Assembly: GCA_017528205.1 (NCBI GenBank)
Contig: JAFXPE010000042.1
Span: 16,347-80,346, forward strand
DNA from: Alphaproteobacteria bacterium
GTDB taxonomy: Bacteria; Pseudomonadota; Alphaproteobacteria; RF32; CAG-239
Direction: 5' to 3'
Length of the DNA stretch: 64,000 nucleotides
Below, one piece after another: positions 47,502-57,874 of this stretch; position 1 is the stretch's first letter; every line of letters starts with the position of its first letter. The position numbers and the translations under genes were made by a program. The notes beneath the pieces are model-generated. The model saw nothing but the letters and a program-made list of their open reading frames with translations. It did no database searches and was not told the DNA's origin.

Positions 47502-48716
47502 GTGGGCAATTTAGATTTACAGCTCCATGAATTTACAAAATTAAAGTCAGGTGTTAAACGCCTGACTTTAACTGATTTCAGAAATTATAAAAGTCTGCGC
47601 CTGAATACCGACATCGCGCCGATAATAATTACCGGCGAAAACGGTTCGGGCAAAACCAATATTTTGGAGGCGGTTTCTTTTTTGACACCGGGCAGAGGCC
47701 TGCGCGGTTGCCGACTGGCTGACATTAAGCGAATCCGCACTTTAGAAGATGATGATACCCCGACGTCAACCTCGTGGAGCGTGGCCGCCGATATTTTGAA
47801 AAATGACGAGGAATACACCATCGGAACGGCTTTACAAAGCTCCGAGCGTGAAGATGGCGAATCCGACGACGAGGCGCGCACCTATACTTATGATCGGCGA
47901 ATTGTAAAAATTAATCAGCAAAAAATAACTCAGCAGGCCGAACTCGGCAAGTATATTTCTGCCATTTGGGTTACGCCGCAGATGGACCGTTTATTTTTGG
48001 GCGGCACGCAACCGCGTCGTAGTTTTCTTGATCGCTTGGTTTATGCTTTTGATTTGGAACACGCCAAGCGTTTGGCCAATTTTGAGCACCTGTACCGCCA
48101 ATGGTATATGCTGATAAAATCCGGCAATTACGACGCTCGTTGGCTGAAGTCGATTGAAGCCGATATGGCTTCGTTGGGGGTGGCTATTGCCGCTGCAAGA
48201 CGTGAACAAATCGCGCGTTTGAATACGTTTATCGAACAGGAACCCGACGATATTTTTCCCGATGTGCGCTTGGAACTCGACGGCACCATCGAAAAAATGT
48301 TGGATGCAAAATCGGCATTGCATGTGGAAGACTATTATGTGGAGAATCTGGCCAAACAGCGCAATAACGTTTTGTATAACGACTCGGTTGACGGAGTTAA
48401 CCGCACCGACTTTAAGGTTTATTTTCAAAAAAAAGGTATGCCGGCCGATTTATGTTCCACCGGCGAGCAAAAAGCTTTGCTGATCAGCATTATTTTGGCA
48501 CAAACAAAATGTCAGATTTTAAACAAAGGCTTTGCGCCGATTTTGCTGTTGGATGAAGTCACCACTCACTTAGACGATAAAAAGCGCGATGCCTTGCTGG
48601 ATAAAATTCGCAACTTAAATTTACAGGCTTGGATAACCTCAACCGAACCGCAGAATTTTAATCTTTTGCGTGGCGAAGCTCAATTTTTTGAACTTGCCGA
48701 CGGTCGTGTATTTTAA
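47502..48716 (+). CDS. recF: DNA replication and repair protein RecF
   Basis: RecF loads RecA at single-strand gaps. The 404-residue SMC-like ATPase has Walker A TGENGSGKTNILEAVSFL, the conserved RRSFLDRLVYAFD and the signature plus Walker B segment CSTGEQKALLISIILAQ...PILLLDEVTTHLDDKKRD. The start is GTG, one base after the dnaN stop. An acidic insertion (EREDGESDDEARTY) near residue 125 lengthens a loop. No gyrB follows; the region switches to minus-strand glycosyltransferases. Confidence 0.95.
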   Translation: MGNLDLQLHEFTKLKSGVKRLTLTDFRNYKSLRLNTDIAPIIITGENGSGKTNILEAVSFLTPGRGLRGCRLADIKRIRTLEDDDTPTSTSWSVAADILKNDEEYTIGTALQSSEREDGESDDEARTYTYDRRIVKINQQKITQQAELGKYISAIWVTPQMDRLFLGGTQPRRSFLDRLVYAFDLEHAKRLANFEHLYRQWYMLIKSGNYDARWLKSIEADMASLGVAIAAARREQIARLNTFIEQEPDDIFPDVRLELDGTIEKMLDAKSALHVEDYYVENLAKQRNNVLYNDSVDGVNRTDFKVYFQKKGMPADLCSTGEQKALLISIILAQTKCQILNKGFAPILLLDEVTTHLDDKKRDALLDKIRNLNLQAWITSTEPQNFNLLRGEAQFFELADGRVF

Positions 48717-49715
48717 TTAGCGACTGCCATATTTTTTACGCAACTCCTCGCCGCTGAGATGTAAAATATCTTGGCTTCGTTCATAGCTGATATCAGTTTT
48801 GTAACGCTCTACATCTAATTCAGGTATCAGAAGTTTTAACAGCCTGCGGGCTTCTCGCAAATATGCATCCAATAAATCGTCTCGGCATGTTCTGACTCCA
48901 ACCATTGCTTCGCGCACCAAATACTCTAAATAGGCGTATTTATGCTCGTCAAAGCAATTATTCTGCTTATAAACTTCCTTTACCTTGTCGCAAATGATCA
49001 AAAGATGAAAAATATTTTCGTTCCTATTCTGACTTATGGCTTCGGTGTGCTTACGATAGCAATAGAGATAATCTTCTAAAACATATACGTTATCTGTAGC
49101 GAGATATGTTTGCGCACTAAATAAATGATCTTGAGCTTGCATTCTATCCATAAACTGAAAATTATACTTTCTGTACCAATCTGTTCTGAACAGTTTACCC
49201 CATGCTTGCATCGGATACCGAGTAGGATTAAGATGATGCCGAATATTTTTAAAATGTGTTTTGCTGAAATTACCCCATTCCTGAATATTAAAAATTTTGG
49301 TAAAAGTCGGAGCTGTCAGATATTTATCCCAAAGATATTGAAAACCGTTGAATACGAAAATATCAATAACCTGCTCTTCTTTTTGCAGCACCTCTATAAA
49401 TTTTTGATATGCGCCGAGTTGTAGCCAATCATCCGAATCGATAAAGGAAAAATAATCACCGGTCATTACAGCCATACCGCTGTTTCTGGCTCCGCTCAAT
49501 CCCTGATTTTCTTGAGTTATGATTCTGATTCTTTTATCTTTTTTGGCATAATCGGCCAATATTTTTGCCGAACCATCAGTTGAGCCATCATTAACACAGA
49601 TAATTTCCAAATTTTCATAAGTTTGCAAAATAATCGAATCCAGACAACGCGATAAATATTTTTCCACGTTGTAAACCGGTATGATTACGGAAATTTTGAT
49701 ATTTTCTTTGTTCAT
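48717..49715 (-). CDS. family 2 glycosyltransferase, tandem copy 1
   Basis: GT-A fold glycosyltransferase of 332 residues: KISVIIPVYNVEKYLSRCLDSIILQTYENLEIICVNDGSTDGSAKIL, GLSGARNSGMAVMTGDYFSFIDSDDW (nucleotide-sugar and metal site). It transfers a sugar to a growing surface polysaccharide. The first ~100 residues are nearly identical to those of the next gene, and the remainder is clearly similar, with differences concentrated after ~150 where acceptor specificity is set. It is the third gene of a coupled operon (TAATG overlap). It converges with recF with no gap. Confidence 0.93.
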   Translation of the reverse strand: MNKENIKISVIIPVYNVEKYLSRCLDSIILQTYENLEIICVNDGSTDGSAKILADYAKKDKRIRIITQENQGLSGARNSGMAVMTGDYFSFIDSDDWLQLGAYQKFIEVLQKEEQVIDIFVFNGFQYLWDKYLTAPTFTKIFNIQEWGNFSKTHFKNIRHHLNPTRYPMQAWGKLFRTDWYRKYNFQFMDRMQAQDHLFSAQTYLATDNVYVLEDYLYCYRKHTEAISQNRNENIFHLLIICDKVKEVYKQNNCFDEHKYAYLEYLVREAMVGVRTCRDDLLDAYLREARRLLKLLIPELDVERYKTDISYERSQDILHLSGEELRKKYGSR

Positions 49716-50719
49716 TAAAAATGCAAACTCCGATATTTTTCACACAAAGCATCTGCCGACATTGTCAGCATATCTTCACTCAAGCGAAAATATTGTTCTT
49801 TTTTGTAGCGCTCCGAATCGAGTTCATCCACCACAGGTTTAATTCGTTGACGTACAGCCTGCAAATATTCTTCTCGTAGGGATTTATCACAGTTTTTCAA
49901 AAAAGAAATACCTTCGCGCAACAAATATTCCCAATAAGAGAAAATGCTTTGTTTGTAAAAATTATGTTGCAGATAAACCTTTTTAACTTCATCCGCAATT
50001 TTTAAGAAATCAAATATTCTTTCATTTGAAGCATAGCTTACACTTCCGGACAACTGGCGATAACAATAAAGATAATCTTCCGTGATGTATAAATTATCGG
50101 CGGAAAGATAAGTTTGCGCGCTGAAAAGGCGATCTTCTCCAATCATCCCGTCCATAAATTGAAAATGATATTTTTTATACCAAGCGGTTCTGTAAATTTT
50201 ATCCCATACAGCCATGGTGTTATACAAAGGATTTTTATGGGTGCGAATATTTTTGAAATGCGATGCGGTAAAATCGCCCCAATCTTGTATGTTATAAACT
50301 TTAGTAAAGGTCGGAACATTTATGGGAGTATCCTGAAAATAACGTAACCCGTTAAACATAAAAATATCAATAACCTGTTTTTCTTTTTGCAGCACGTCTA
50401 TAAATTTTTGATAGGTTCCGAGTTGTACCCAATCATCCGAATCGACAAAAGTAAAATATCCGCCTGTCATTGCTACTATACCGGTATTTCTTGCTACACT
50501 TGCGCCTTGATTTTTTTGGTCGATAATTCTGATTCTTTTATCTTTTGCGGCATAATCGGCCAAAATTTTTGCCGAATTGTCGGTTGAACCGTCGTTAACA
50601 CAGATAATCTCCAAATTTTCGTAAGTTTGTAAAATAATCGAATCCAAGCAACGTGGCAAATATTTCTCCACGTTATAGACCGGTATAATTACGGAAATTT
50701 TGATATTATCTTTATCCAT
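49715..50719 (-). CDS. family 2 glycosyltransferase, tandem copy 2
   Basis: A 334-residue paralogue of the previous gene with the same start (MDKDNIKISVIIPVYNVEKYL), NDGSTDNSAKIL and TFVDSDDW. Its middle part (WDKIYRTAWYKKYHFQFMDGMIGEDRLFSAQTYLSADNLYITEDYLYCYRQ) parallels the first copy. Tandem duplication followed by divergence of acceptor recognition is the likely origin. It overlaps both neighbours by one base. Confidence 0.93.
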   Translation of the reverse strand: MDKDNIKISVIIPVYNVEKYLPRCLDSIILQTYENLEIICVNDGSTDNSAKILADYAAKDKRIRIIDQKNQGASVARNTGIVAMTGGYFTFVDSDDWVQLGTYQKFIDVLQKEKQVIDIFMFNGLRYFQDTPINVPTFTKVYNIQDWGDFTASHFKNIRTHKNPLYNTMAVWDKIYRTAWYKKYHFQFMDGMIGEDRLFSAQTYLSADNLYITEDYLYCYRQLSGSVSYASNERIFDFLKIADEVKKVYLQHNFYKQSIFSYWEYLLREGISFLKNCDKSLREEYLQAVRQRIKPVVDELDSERYKKEQYFRLSEDMLTMSADALCEKYRSLHF

Positions 50720-51672
50720 CAGACTATATTCTCCAAATACATAGCCTTAAAGCTTTCATAATTGACATTTTTTATGTCGCGCATAAACCAATAAAGGTCT
50801 TCTTTACGCAAAACATTAAAGTCGTATTGACTGAAATCTTCATTTATAAATTCTTTTTTCATCTGCTCAAACAACGCCTCTTTTTGCTCGTTCGGTGCTT
50901 TCATTATTTCCAGCCACATGCCGCGCATTTTATGGTAAATATAGGCAGTCTTGTATTTATCATACGCATTATATTTGCGGAGCAACTCCAAATTAGCTTG
51001 TTCTTCCGCAAGCGCATCGGTTATTTTTATATCTTGAGGCATCATATGACAGCCGTAAAGGTTGTTCAAATCATACGATATTTTTTTGGCCTTAAACAAA
51101 CATTCCAAGAAAAACGTTTCGTTAAACGGTAAAAAATCAACTTTTTTCAAAAATTCGCGTTTATAAAGCTTAGCCCACGGTGCAAGATAGAGCCGAAACA
51201 AGAGCCAGGCCGGCATATCGTTGATATCAAACACTTCTTTTCGGATGAATTTTTCCGGTTTAATCTGGTATGTCGGCAACACATCGAAAGTTAAAGCATT
51301 AACTATGGCACAAGGAGAATATACCAAATCAGTATCATATTTGCGGATATTGTCCCACAGCCGTCGCAGGCACCCCTGACCGATATAGGCAAAAGTTGTG
51401 CCGTTCATAAAATAAACGTACGGAGAGGTCGCATTTTCTGCCCCGATGCGACAACAATCTATAATATTCAGCTTTTTATCCGACTTAATGCTTTTTACCC
51501 GTTTATCAAACTTTGTATATCGGTCAATTAAATCAACAGTTTTATCGGTTGAGGCATTATCAACAATAATGATTTCGGTATCTTGCAACGATTGCACAAA
51601 CACACTCAATAAGAGCGCATCTAAGTTATTTACGCTGTTTTCCGTCGGAATAACAATACTGATTTCAGCCAT
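50719..51672 (-). CDS. family 2 glycosyltransferase, third gene of the cluster
   Basis: The ATG at 51672 (MAEISIVIPTENSVNNLDALLLSVF) has AAGAGG upstream and fits the fold better than a start at 51789. The 317-residue protein has TEIIIVDNASTDKTVDLI but an altered third motif (VYFMNGTTFAYIG where DxD is expected), so activity cannot be assumed. It is more diverged than the other two and is first in the operon. All three likely act on one cell-surface glycan. Confidence 0.85.
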   Translation of the reverse strand: MAEISIVIPTENSVNNLDALLLSVFVQSLQDTEIIIVDNASTDKTVDLIDRYTKFDKRVKSIKSDKKLNIIDCCRIGAENATSPYVYFMNGTTFAYIGQGCLRRLWDNIRKYDTDLVYSPCAIVNALTFDVLPTYQIKPEKFIRKEVFDINDMPAWLLFRLYLAPWAKLYKREFLKKVDFLPFNETFFLECLFKAKKISYDLNNLYGCHMMPQDIKITDALAEEQANLELLRKYNAYDKYKTAYIYHKMRGMWLEIMKAPNEQKEALFEQMKKEFINEDFSQYDFNVLRKEDLYWFMRDIKNVNYESFKAMYLENIV

Positions 51673-51890
51673 ATTACCTCTTTTAACCTCCTCAACAGGT
51701 GATAAACTCTGCATTTTTGCCGGTTCCGAAATATAAGGCAATCCGACTATTTCGAATCTATTATATATGTGAAAAATGTCAAGCAACATAATTAAATGCC
51801 AAATTCTCCGGCTGTGTATTTTAAACTTGTCATTTTGGTGCGAATCTTATATTATATCCTAAAATTACCAATATTTAATTCTCTACAATT

Positions 51891-52289
51891 ATGCTAAAAA
51901 TCGACATTTTGTTTTTGATTGCCGTGATTGAGGTTGGAGAACTGAGCAATTTTACCCTTGAGGAGTTGTCGGAATTCTGGGCGGCATTGACTGTCTGCCG
52001 TGATGACAAGGAGTTTTTCGCCTTATTTAACGCCAAAGAAAAGAAAGCGGTTATCAATGCACTTAACCAAGTGGAAACTGAGTTGAGACACCGCCACAAG
52101 GAGCCGGTCAACTTTTTTCAGTTGATGCAGGAAAATCCGCTGAAAGTCGAGTTGTATCTCAAGGAATTTTCTTTGGAAAATTTGCTTAGTCTGGAAGCAG
52201 ACCTGAAAGAGTTTGAAAAATCCGCTATTGTTGCCGATTTTCTAAAGCTGATTCGCAAGCAGATTTATCGAAGAGTACCCGTGTCTTAA
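51891..52289 (+). CDS. hypothetical protein, helical and acidic
   Basis: A 132-residue helical protein (FTLEELSEFWAALTVCRDDKEFFALFNAKEKKAVINALNQVETELRHRHKE...FSLENLLSLEADLKEFEKS) with a short hydrophobic N-terminus (MLKIDILFLIAVIEVGELS). I recognise no family. No strong ribosome site precedes the ATG. A good terminator follows and overlaps the stop, supporting that it is a real gene. Confidence 0.55.
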   Translation: MLKIDILFLIAVIEVGELSNFTLEELSEFWAALTVCRDDKEFFALFNAKEKKAVINALNQVETELRHRHKEPVNFFQLMQENPLKVELYLKEFSLENLLSLEADLKEFEKSAIVADFLKLIRKQIYRRVPVS

Positions 52290-52318
52290 AAAGGAGAAAC
52301 AAAAAGTTTCTCCTTTTT
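52288..52318 (+). terminator. terminator after the 132-residue gene
   Basis: AAAAAGGAGAAAC and GTTTCTCCTTTTT form a perfect 13-bp stem with a 5-base loop at 52301-52305. Confidence 0.88.
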
Positions 52319-52415
52319 AATTTGATATTAAGGCTGTGGTGCTATATATTTTTTCATAATTGACGAGATTTCTTATCTTTGTTATTATTGTAAAAACAAC
52401 TGTGGGAGAAAAACT

Positions 52416-52994
52416 ATGAAAATAAACGAATCCGGCCGTTCGATGATTGAAATGCTTGGCGTGTTGGCTATTATCGGCGTGCTTTCCGTCGGCGGTATTG
52501 CCGGATATTCCAAAGCTATGGCTAAACATAAAATCAACAAAACCGTTGATCAGATAACGCAAATTACGGCCAGCACCCGTGCTTTGTTCACCGGACACAA
52601 AAATTATATAGCGCTGGGTGCCAACCAAGATAACCAATTTAAACTCATCAAAAAAGCCCATTTAGTGCCGGATGAAATGTTGGAATTAAAAGCCGATGGA
52701 ACAATAGATAAAATTCTTAACGCTTATGCCGGAAATGTTACTTTTGCGGTTGCTGATAAAAAATCCGGTAGTGGTGATAATAAAGCATTTAAATTAACAT
52801 TTACCATGATTCCGATGTCGCCGTGTATTGATTTGGTTACTCAAGATTGGGGTAATCGTTCCACTTCCGGATTAATCGAATTGCAAGTAAATGACAGTAG
52901 TGATCATAAGAAAAACCGGTTTTTCACTATCGGTGAAGCCATTGCGGCTTGCACCAAAAAGACCGATAACAGTATTTCATGGACTTTCTATTGA
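52416..52994 (+). CDS. pilin-like protein with the same leader as the gene at 24815
   Basis: The 192-residue protein starts after GGGAGAAAAACT with MKINESGRSMIEMLGVLAIIGVLSVGGIAGYSKAMAKHKINKTVDQI. The leader (G at -1, SMIEM) is cut by prepilin peptidase. The mature domain has two cysteines that probably form a C-terminal disulfide (MSPCIDLV and AACTKK). The hydrophobic N-helix is almost identical to that of the pilin-like gene at 24815-25477, whereas the heads differ. It is monocistronic with its own terminator; no pilus machinery is adjacent. Confidence 0.85.
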   Translation: MKINESGRSMIEMLGVLAIIGVLSVGGIAGYSKAMAKHKINKTVDQITQITASTRALFTGHKNYIALGANQDNQFKLIKKAHLVPDEMLELKADGTIDKILNAYAGNVTFAVADKKSGSGDNKAFKLTFTMIPMSPCIDLVTQDWGNRSTSGLIELQVNDSSDHKKNRFFTIGEAIAACTKKTDNSISWTFY

Positions 52995-53012
52995 TATCAC
53001 ATATTTAACAGC

Positions 53013-53044
53013 AAAAAGCTCCCGAAAAATCGGGAGCTTTTTTT
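53013..53044. terminator. bidirectional terminator between the pilin-like gene and eno
   Basis: AAAAAGCTCCCGA pairs with TCGGGAGCTTTTT around a short A-rich loop; T-runs occur on both strands. Confidence 0.9.
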
Positions 53045-53061
53045 GATTTTGAGTCAGACGA

Positions 53062-54351
<1,290 letters not shown>

Positions 54352-54440
54352 CTATTCAATATATTTAAGTGTTGGCTATAACTTAATTTATTTTTAACGA
54401 TTGTCAAGCTAAATCACGGATTTTGGTGCTGGAAGCTCGC

Positions 54441-54480
54441 AAAAAAAATAAGGCTCCGAAAACGTTGTGTCTTCGGAGTT
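54441..54480 (-). terminator. terminator of the four-helix membrane protein gene
   Basis: CTCCGAA and TTCGGAG (54454-54460 and 54472-54478) form a stem extended by G-U pairs; on the minus strand it ends in a run of T's. Confidence 0.75.
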
Positions 54481-54486
54481 TGAAAG

Positions 54487-54879
54487 TTAAATAAAGTAAT
54501 AAATGAACAGCGAGAACAGCGCCAGAGCCTCAAAAGCAACCGAAAAGTTCAATGCACTGCGCGCCTTAAGATACTGCTTGTCAAACTGCAGCGGCAAGAG
54601 GGAAAATTTTTTACATGCCGACAAAAGCAAAGTAATCATCAGCAGATTCAGCAGCAAATGCCCGCCCAAAATTGTCGGCGCCAACCAGCTGAAACCGACG
54701 TTTAACAGCGGTATTCCACTCAAAATAATAACCAGAGTCAATGCGCAATACGCATAGCTAAGACCGCCTACAACCATCTTTAGCGGCTGTTTTTCGTAAT
54801 ACCTGCCGGTAACAATTCCCACAAAAAACGACAGAGAAATCACCGCCAGCATCTCCAAGGTAATAATTATATGCACCAT
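54487..54879 (-). CDS. small four-helix membrane protein of unknown function
   Basis: The 130-residue protein has four hydrophobic helices (MVHIIITLEMLAVISLSFFVGIVTG, MVVGGLSYAYCALTLVIILSGIPLL, LGGHLLLNLLMITLLLSAC, FSVAFEALALFSLFIYYFI). No conserved catalytic residues are recognised. It stands alone with its own terminator, divergent from dCMP deaminase with ~140 bp between. Confidence 0.7.
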   Translation of the reverse strand: MVHIIITLEMLAVISLSFFVGIVTGRYYEKQPLKMVVGGLSYAYCALTLVIILSGIPLLNVGFSWLAPTILGGHLLLNLLMITLLLSACKKFSLLPLQFDKQYLKARSALNFSVAFEALALFSLFIYYFI

Positions 54880-55019
54880 ACTTATTGAAAATTAATAAAT
54901 AAACATCTTCTTTAACCTAACGTTATTTTCGCGGGTTGTCAACAACCCCTTGATAATTATTTGATATCGAAAATTTTTTTATATATTATGACAATGTTGA
55001 TAATTTATTGGAGTGTTCT

Positions 55020-55481
55020 ATGTTTTCGGAAAAATGGAATTATCGCTTTTTGGAGTTGGCCGAGTTGATTTCCACTTGGTCGAAAGATCCGTCCACTAAA
55101 ACCGGCGCAGTTGTGGTGGGACCTGATAAAGAAATTCGCGCCACCGGCTATAACGGCTTTGTCCGCGGAGTTACCGACGGCGTGCCGGAACGCTTGGAAC
55201 GCCCTACTAAATACGACTTTTTTGAACACGCCGAACGCAACGCCGTATTTAATGCTTGTTTGACGGGAACTTGCCTTAAGGGCTGTACCATATTTTGCAC
55301 TTTAACGCCTTGCACCGATTGCGCCCGTGCCATTATTCAGGCCGGTATTAAAGAGGTTGTTACCTATGAATACAAATCCGATGTTAACGACCCGAAAAAT
55401 ACTTGGCGCGACAAGCTCAGATATTCGGCCGAAATGTTTGAAGAAGCCGGTGTCAAATATACCGAACTGCCTCGAAAATAA
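55020..55481 (+). CDS. deoxycytidylate (dCMP) deaminase family protein
   Basis: The ATG at 55020 has GGAG seven bases upstream, giving 153 residues. Zinc-site motifs are FFEHAERNAVFNA (H-A-E) and TLTPCTDCARAII (P-C-x-x-C), and TKTGAVVVGPDKEI and GYNGFVRGV are the usual substrate segments. It deaminates dCMP to dUMP for thymidylate synthesis; close relatives in phages and bacteria use other cytidine nucleotides. It is monocistronic. Confidence 0.9.
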   Translation: MFSEKWNYRFLELAELISTWSKDPSTKTGAVVVGPDKEIRATGYNGFVRGVTDGVPERLERPTKYDFFEHAERNAVFNACLTGTCLKGCTIFCTLTPCTDCARAIIQAGIKEVVTYEYKSDVNDPKNTWRDKLRYSAEMFEEAGVKYTELPRK

Positions 55482-55572
55482 TTTTAGAACTATTCTCTTG
55501 AACGTCTTTAAATATGCTTAATCGGCAATATATAAGTACCGATTATGATTGTAACATTTAGGGAGATTAGAG

Positions 55573-56199
55573 ATGAAAATTCTCATTGCGGACGATCACG
55601 CTTTGTTTCGCGACGGGTTGGCTTTGCGCTTGGAAGAAATTGCCCCCGAAGCCATAATTTTACAGGCGGCAAGCTATTCGCAAGTGTTTAAAATTTTGAA
55701 TAACGAATCGCAAATAGATGTGTTGATTTTAGATGTGGAAATGCCGGATATGCCTTGGCTGGAAAGTCTTAAACAAATTCATGACGTTTCGCCCAAAACC
55801 AAGGTTATCGTGGTTTCGGCCTCCGAAGACAGTCGAACCATTCGCACCATTTTGGCCACCGGCGTGCGAGGTTATATTCCCAAACGCTCGGAAGCCAAAG
55901 TTTTTAATAATGCGCTGAAGCTGATTATTGAGGGCGGAAGCTATGTGCCGCCGAATTTGATAGACAACGCGCCGCTGAACGCTTTGAGCGGACGCAACAT
56001 CGGGGTAAAAACTTTAACCACGCGGCAATCGCAGGTTTTGGACCTGATTGCACAAGGAAAATCCAATAAGCAAATCGCTTATGATATGGGGGTTTCGGAA
56101 TCGACGGTTAAACTGCATATCAATGCCCTGTTGCGCTCGCTACACGTCAGCAACCGCACTCAAGCCGTGATTACGGCGCAGAAAATCGGGCTTATTTAG
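55573..56199 (+). CDS. NarL/FixJ-family response regulator
   Basis: The 208-residue regulator has a receiver domain (MKILIADDHALFRDGLALRL; acceptor Asp54 in LILDVEMPD; Lys in GYIPKRSEAKV) and a C-terminal LuxR-type helix-turn-helix (LTTRQSQVLDLIAQGKSNKQIAYDMGVSESTVKLHINALLRSLHVSNRTQAV). No sensor kinase is adjacent, so the signal is unknown. It begins after GGGAGATTAGAG. It overlaps convergent rlmN by 8 bp. Confidence 0.95.
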   Translation: MKILIADDHALFRDGLALRLEEIAPEAIILQAASYSQVFKILNNESQIDVLILDVEMPDMPWLESLKQIHDVSPKTKVIVVSASEDSRTIRTILATGVRGYIPKRSEAKVFNNALKLIIEGGSYVPPNLIDNAPLNALSGRNIGVKTLTTRQSQVLDLIAQGKSNKQIAYDMGVSESTVKLHINALLRSLHVSNRTQAVITAQKIGLI

Positions 56200-57268
56200 C
56201 GGCGTCTTCCTGATCTTTTTGGGATTTAAGCTGACCGCAGGCCGCCAAAATATCCTGGCCGCGTGCCACTCTTATCGGAGCGGCGTAGCCGGCGTTTTCC
56301 AACTCTTTGGCAAAGGTGTGCACCCGATTGTTGGAGCTGGGACGAAACTCGCATCCCGGCCACGGATTGAACGGAATCAAATTGAAACTGGCACGCAAAT
56401 GATATTTTTTCATCAGCGCAATCAACTCATGTGCACACTCAAGCGAATCGTTGATATGGTCAAGCATCAAATATTCAAAAGTGATGTAGCGGCTACCGTC
56501 ATTGCCCTGATATTCCTGACATGCCGTCAGCACTTCTTCCAACGGATAACGCTTGTTAATCGGCATAATTTGCGAGCGCAACTCGTTATTCGGCGCGTGC
56601 AACGAAATCGCCAAACGCACTCCGGTTTCTTGCAAAGCGCGTACGATATTGGGCGCAATTCCCGAAGTAGACATGGTAATCCGACGCCGCGAAATGGCTA
56701 TGCCGTCGCCGTCGGTTAAAATATTAAGCGCCTTGATGGTATTTTCTAAGTTGTGTAACGGCTCACCCATACCCATTACCACAATGTTGGAAAGATAGCG
56801 GGTTTCATTGGTCGGACTCGGCCATTCGCCGTAGGTATCGCGCGCCACCATAAATTGGCTGACAATCTCTCCGGCCGTCAAATTGCGCGTCAGCTTCTGG
56901 CTTCCGGTATGGCAAAACTTGCACCCGACGGCGCATCCCACTTGAGTGGAAATACAAACCGCACCCCTATCCTCTTCCGGAATATAAACCATTTCCACTC
57001 GTTGGCCATCGGCAAATTCCAACAGCCATTTACTGGTTTTGTCGCTGGAAAGCTGACGGGTAACGATTTTAGGTCGCGTAATGGTAAAATTTTCTTGTAA
57101 TTTTTGGCGCAATACTTTGGAAAGATTGGTCATCTTTTCAAAATCGGTCTCGCCGAAATAATACAGCCATTGCCACAGCTGTTTAACACGAAAAGGCTTT
57201 TCCCCGATATCGGTCAAAGCCTTTTGCAATTCTTCTCTGGTCAGACCTATAAGTTCGGTTTTTGCCAT
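56192..57268 (-). CDS. rlmN: dual-specificity RNA methyltransferase RlmN
   Basis: RlmN methylates C2 of A2503 in 23S rRNA and A37 in some tRNAs by a radical SAM mechanism. The 358-residue enzyme has CISTQVGCAVGCKFCHTGS (C-x3-C-x2-C), VVMGMGEPLHN, and the C-terminal methyl-carrier cysteine in ILAACGQL, and FNPWPGCEF. Start is clear. ialB lies just upstream, the stop and start sharing position 57268, and this pair is common in alphaproteobacteria. Confidence 0.96.
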   Translation of the reverse strand: MAKTELIGLTREELQKALTDIGEKPFRVKQLWQWLYYFGETDFEKMTNLSKVLRQKLQENFTITRPKIVTRQLSSDKTSKWLLEFADGQRVEMVYIPEEDRGAVCISTQVGCAVGCKFCHTGSQKLTRNLTAGEIVSQFMVARDTYGEWPSPTNETRYLSNIVVMGMGEPLHNLENTIKALNILTDGDGIAISRRRITMSTSGIAPNIVRALQETGVRLAISLHAPNNELRSQIMPINKRYPLEEVLTACQEYQGNDGSRYITFEYLMLDHINDSLECAHELIALMKKYHLRASFNLIPFNPWPGCEFRPSSNNRVHTFAKELENAGYAAPIRVARGQDILAACGQLKSQKDQEDAAK

Positions 57269-57777
57269 TATTTTTTCTTACATTTGGCGGAAATTGTCTG
57301 ATACGCGTTGGAAAATCCTTTTAAAGAATAAGTATCTTTGGTTGCCGTGCCGCGGCTGGATTTGCCATCAACAATCATCCGGCTTCCACGCTTCATGGCT
57401 GCCACAACTTTTTGGTCTTCCGTGCTGTTAATCATCCAACCTTTGTCATTTTCGGTAAAGGTATTACTAAAAGTTTGAGTACCTATTTTGATTACCAACG
57501 GCGCTTTGGAGTTATATGTGTAACCGGCCACAAAGCTGACTTCGTCAAAAGTTTTTTCAGCCGGACGGTGAGTTACAACCGTATAAATGTCGCCGCGTTT
57601 ATTATATTTACCCTCGTCTTTTTTCGGCGAAGATGCCATATAACAAACCAATCCGTTGGCATCTTGATATGCCCATGCGGTCCAATCTCCGTATTCGCCC
57701 AAAAGCTGAGGTTGTCCGGCAGCCATAACCGAGGTTGCAAACAAAACTCCGCAAATAACCAAAAAATATTTCAGCAT
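57268..57777 (-). CDS. invasion-associated locus B (IalB) family protein
   Basis: The ATG at 57777 has AAGGAAAAACAT upstream and opens a signal peptide (MLKYFLVICGVLFATSVMAAG). The 169-residue protein is IalB-like: GEYGDWTAWAYQDANGLVCYMAS (family G-x-W...W...C-Y), VTHRPAEKTFDEVSFVAGYTY, and the end YQTISAKC with a cysteine. IalB was named in Bartonella for erythrocyte invasion, but members are widespread in non-invasive alphaproteobacteria, so host invasion should not be assumed. Confidence 0.88.
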   Translation of the reverse strand: MLKYFLVICGVLFATSVMAAGQPQLLGEYGDWTAWAYQDANGLVCYMASSPKKDEGKYNKRGDIYTVVTHRPAEKTFDEVSFVAGYTYNSKAPLVIKIGTQTFSNTFTENDKGWMINSTEDQKVVAAMKRGSRMIVDGKSSRGTATKDTYSLKGFSNAYQTISAKCKKK

Positions 57778-57874
57778 ATGTTTTTCCTTTTTCATTAAAA
57801 TTTGCTTGGATTATATAAAAAATTTGTATATAAACTATTAAAATTTCATAAAAAGAACAAGAGGTTTTTTTGCC

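Noticed and set aside
51829..51851. GTCATTTTGGTGCGAATCTT resembles a GTCATTCTGAG element end
   Set aside because: Too diverged and no partner end is visible; at best a decayed remnant.
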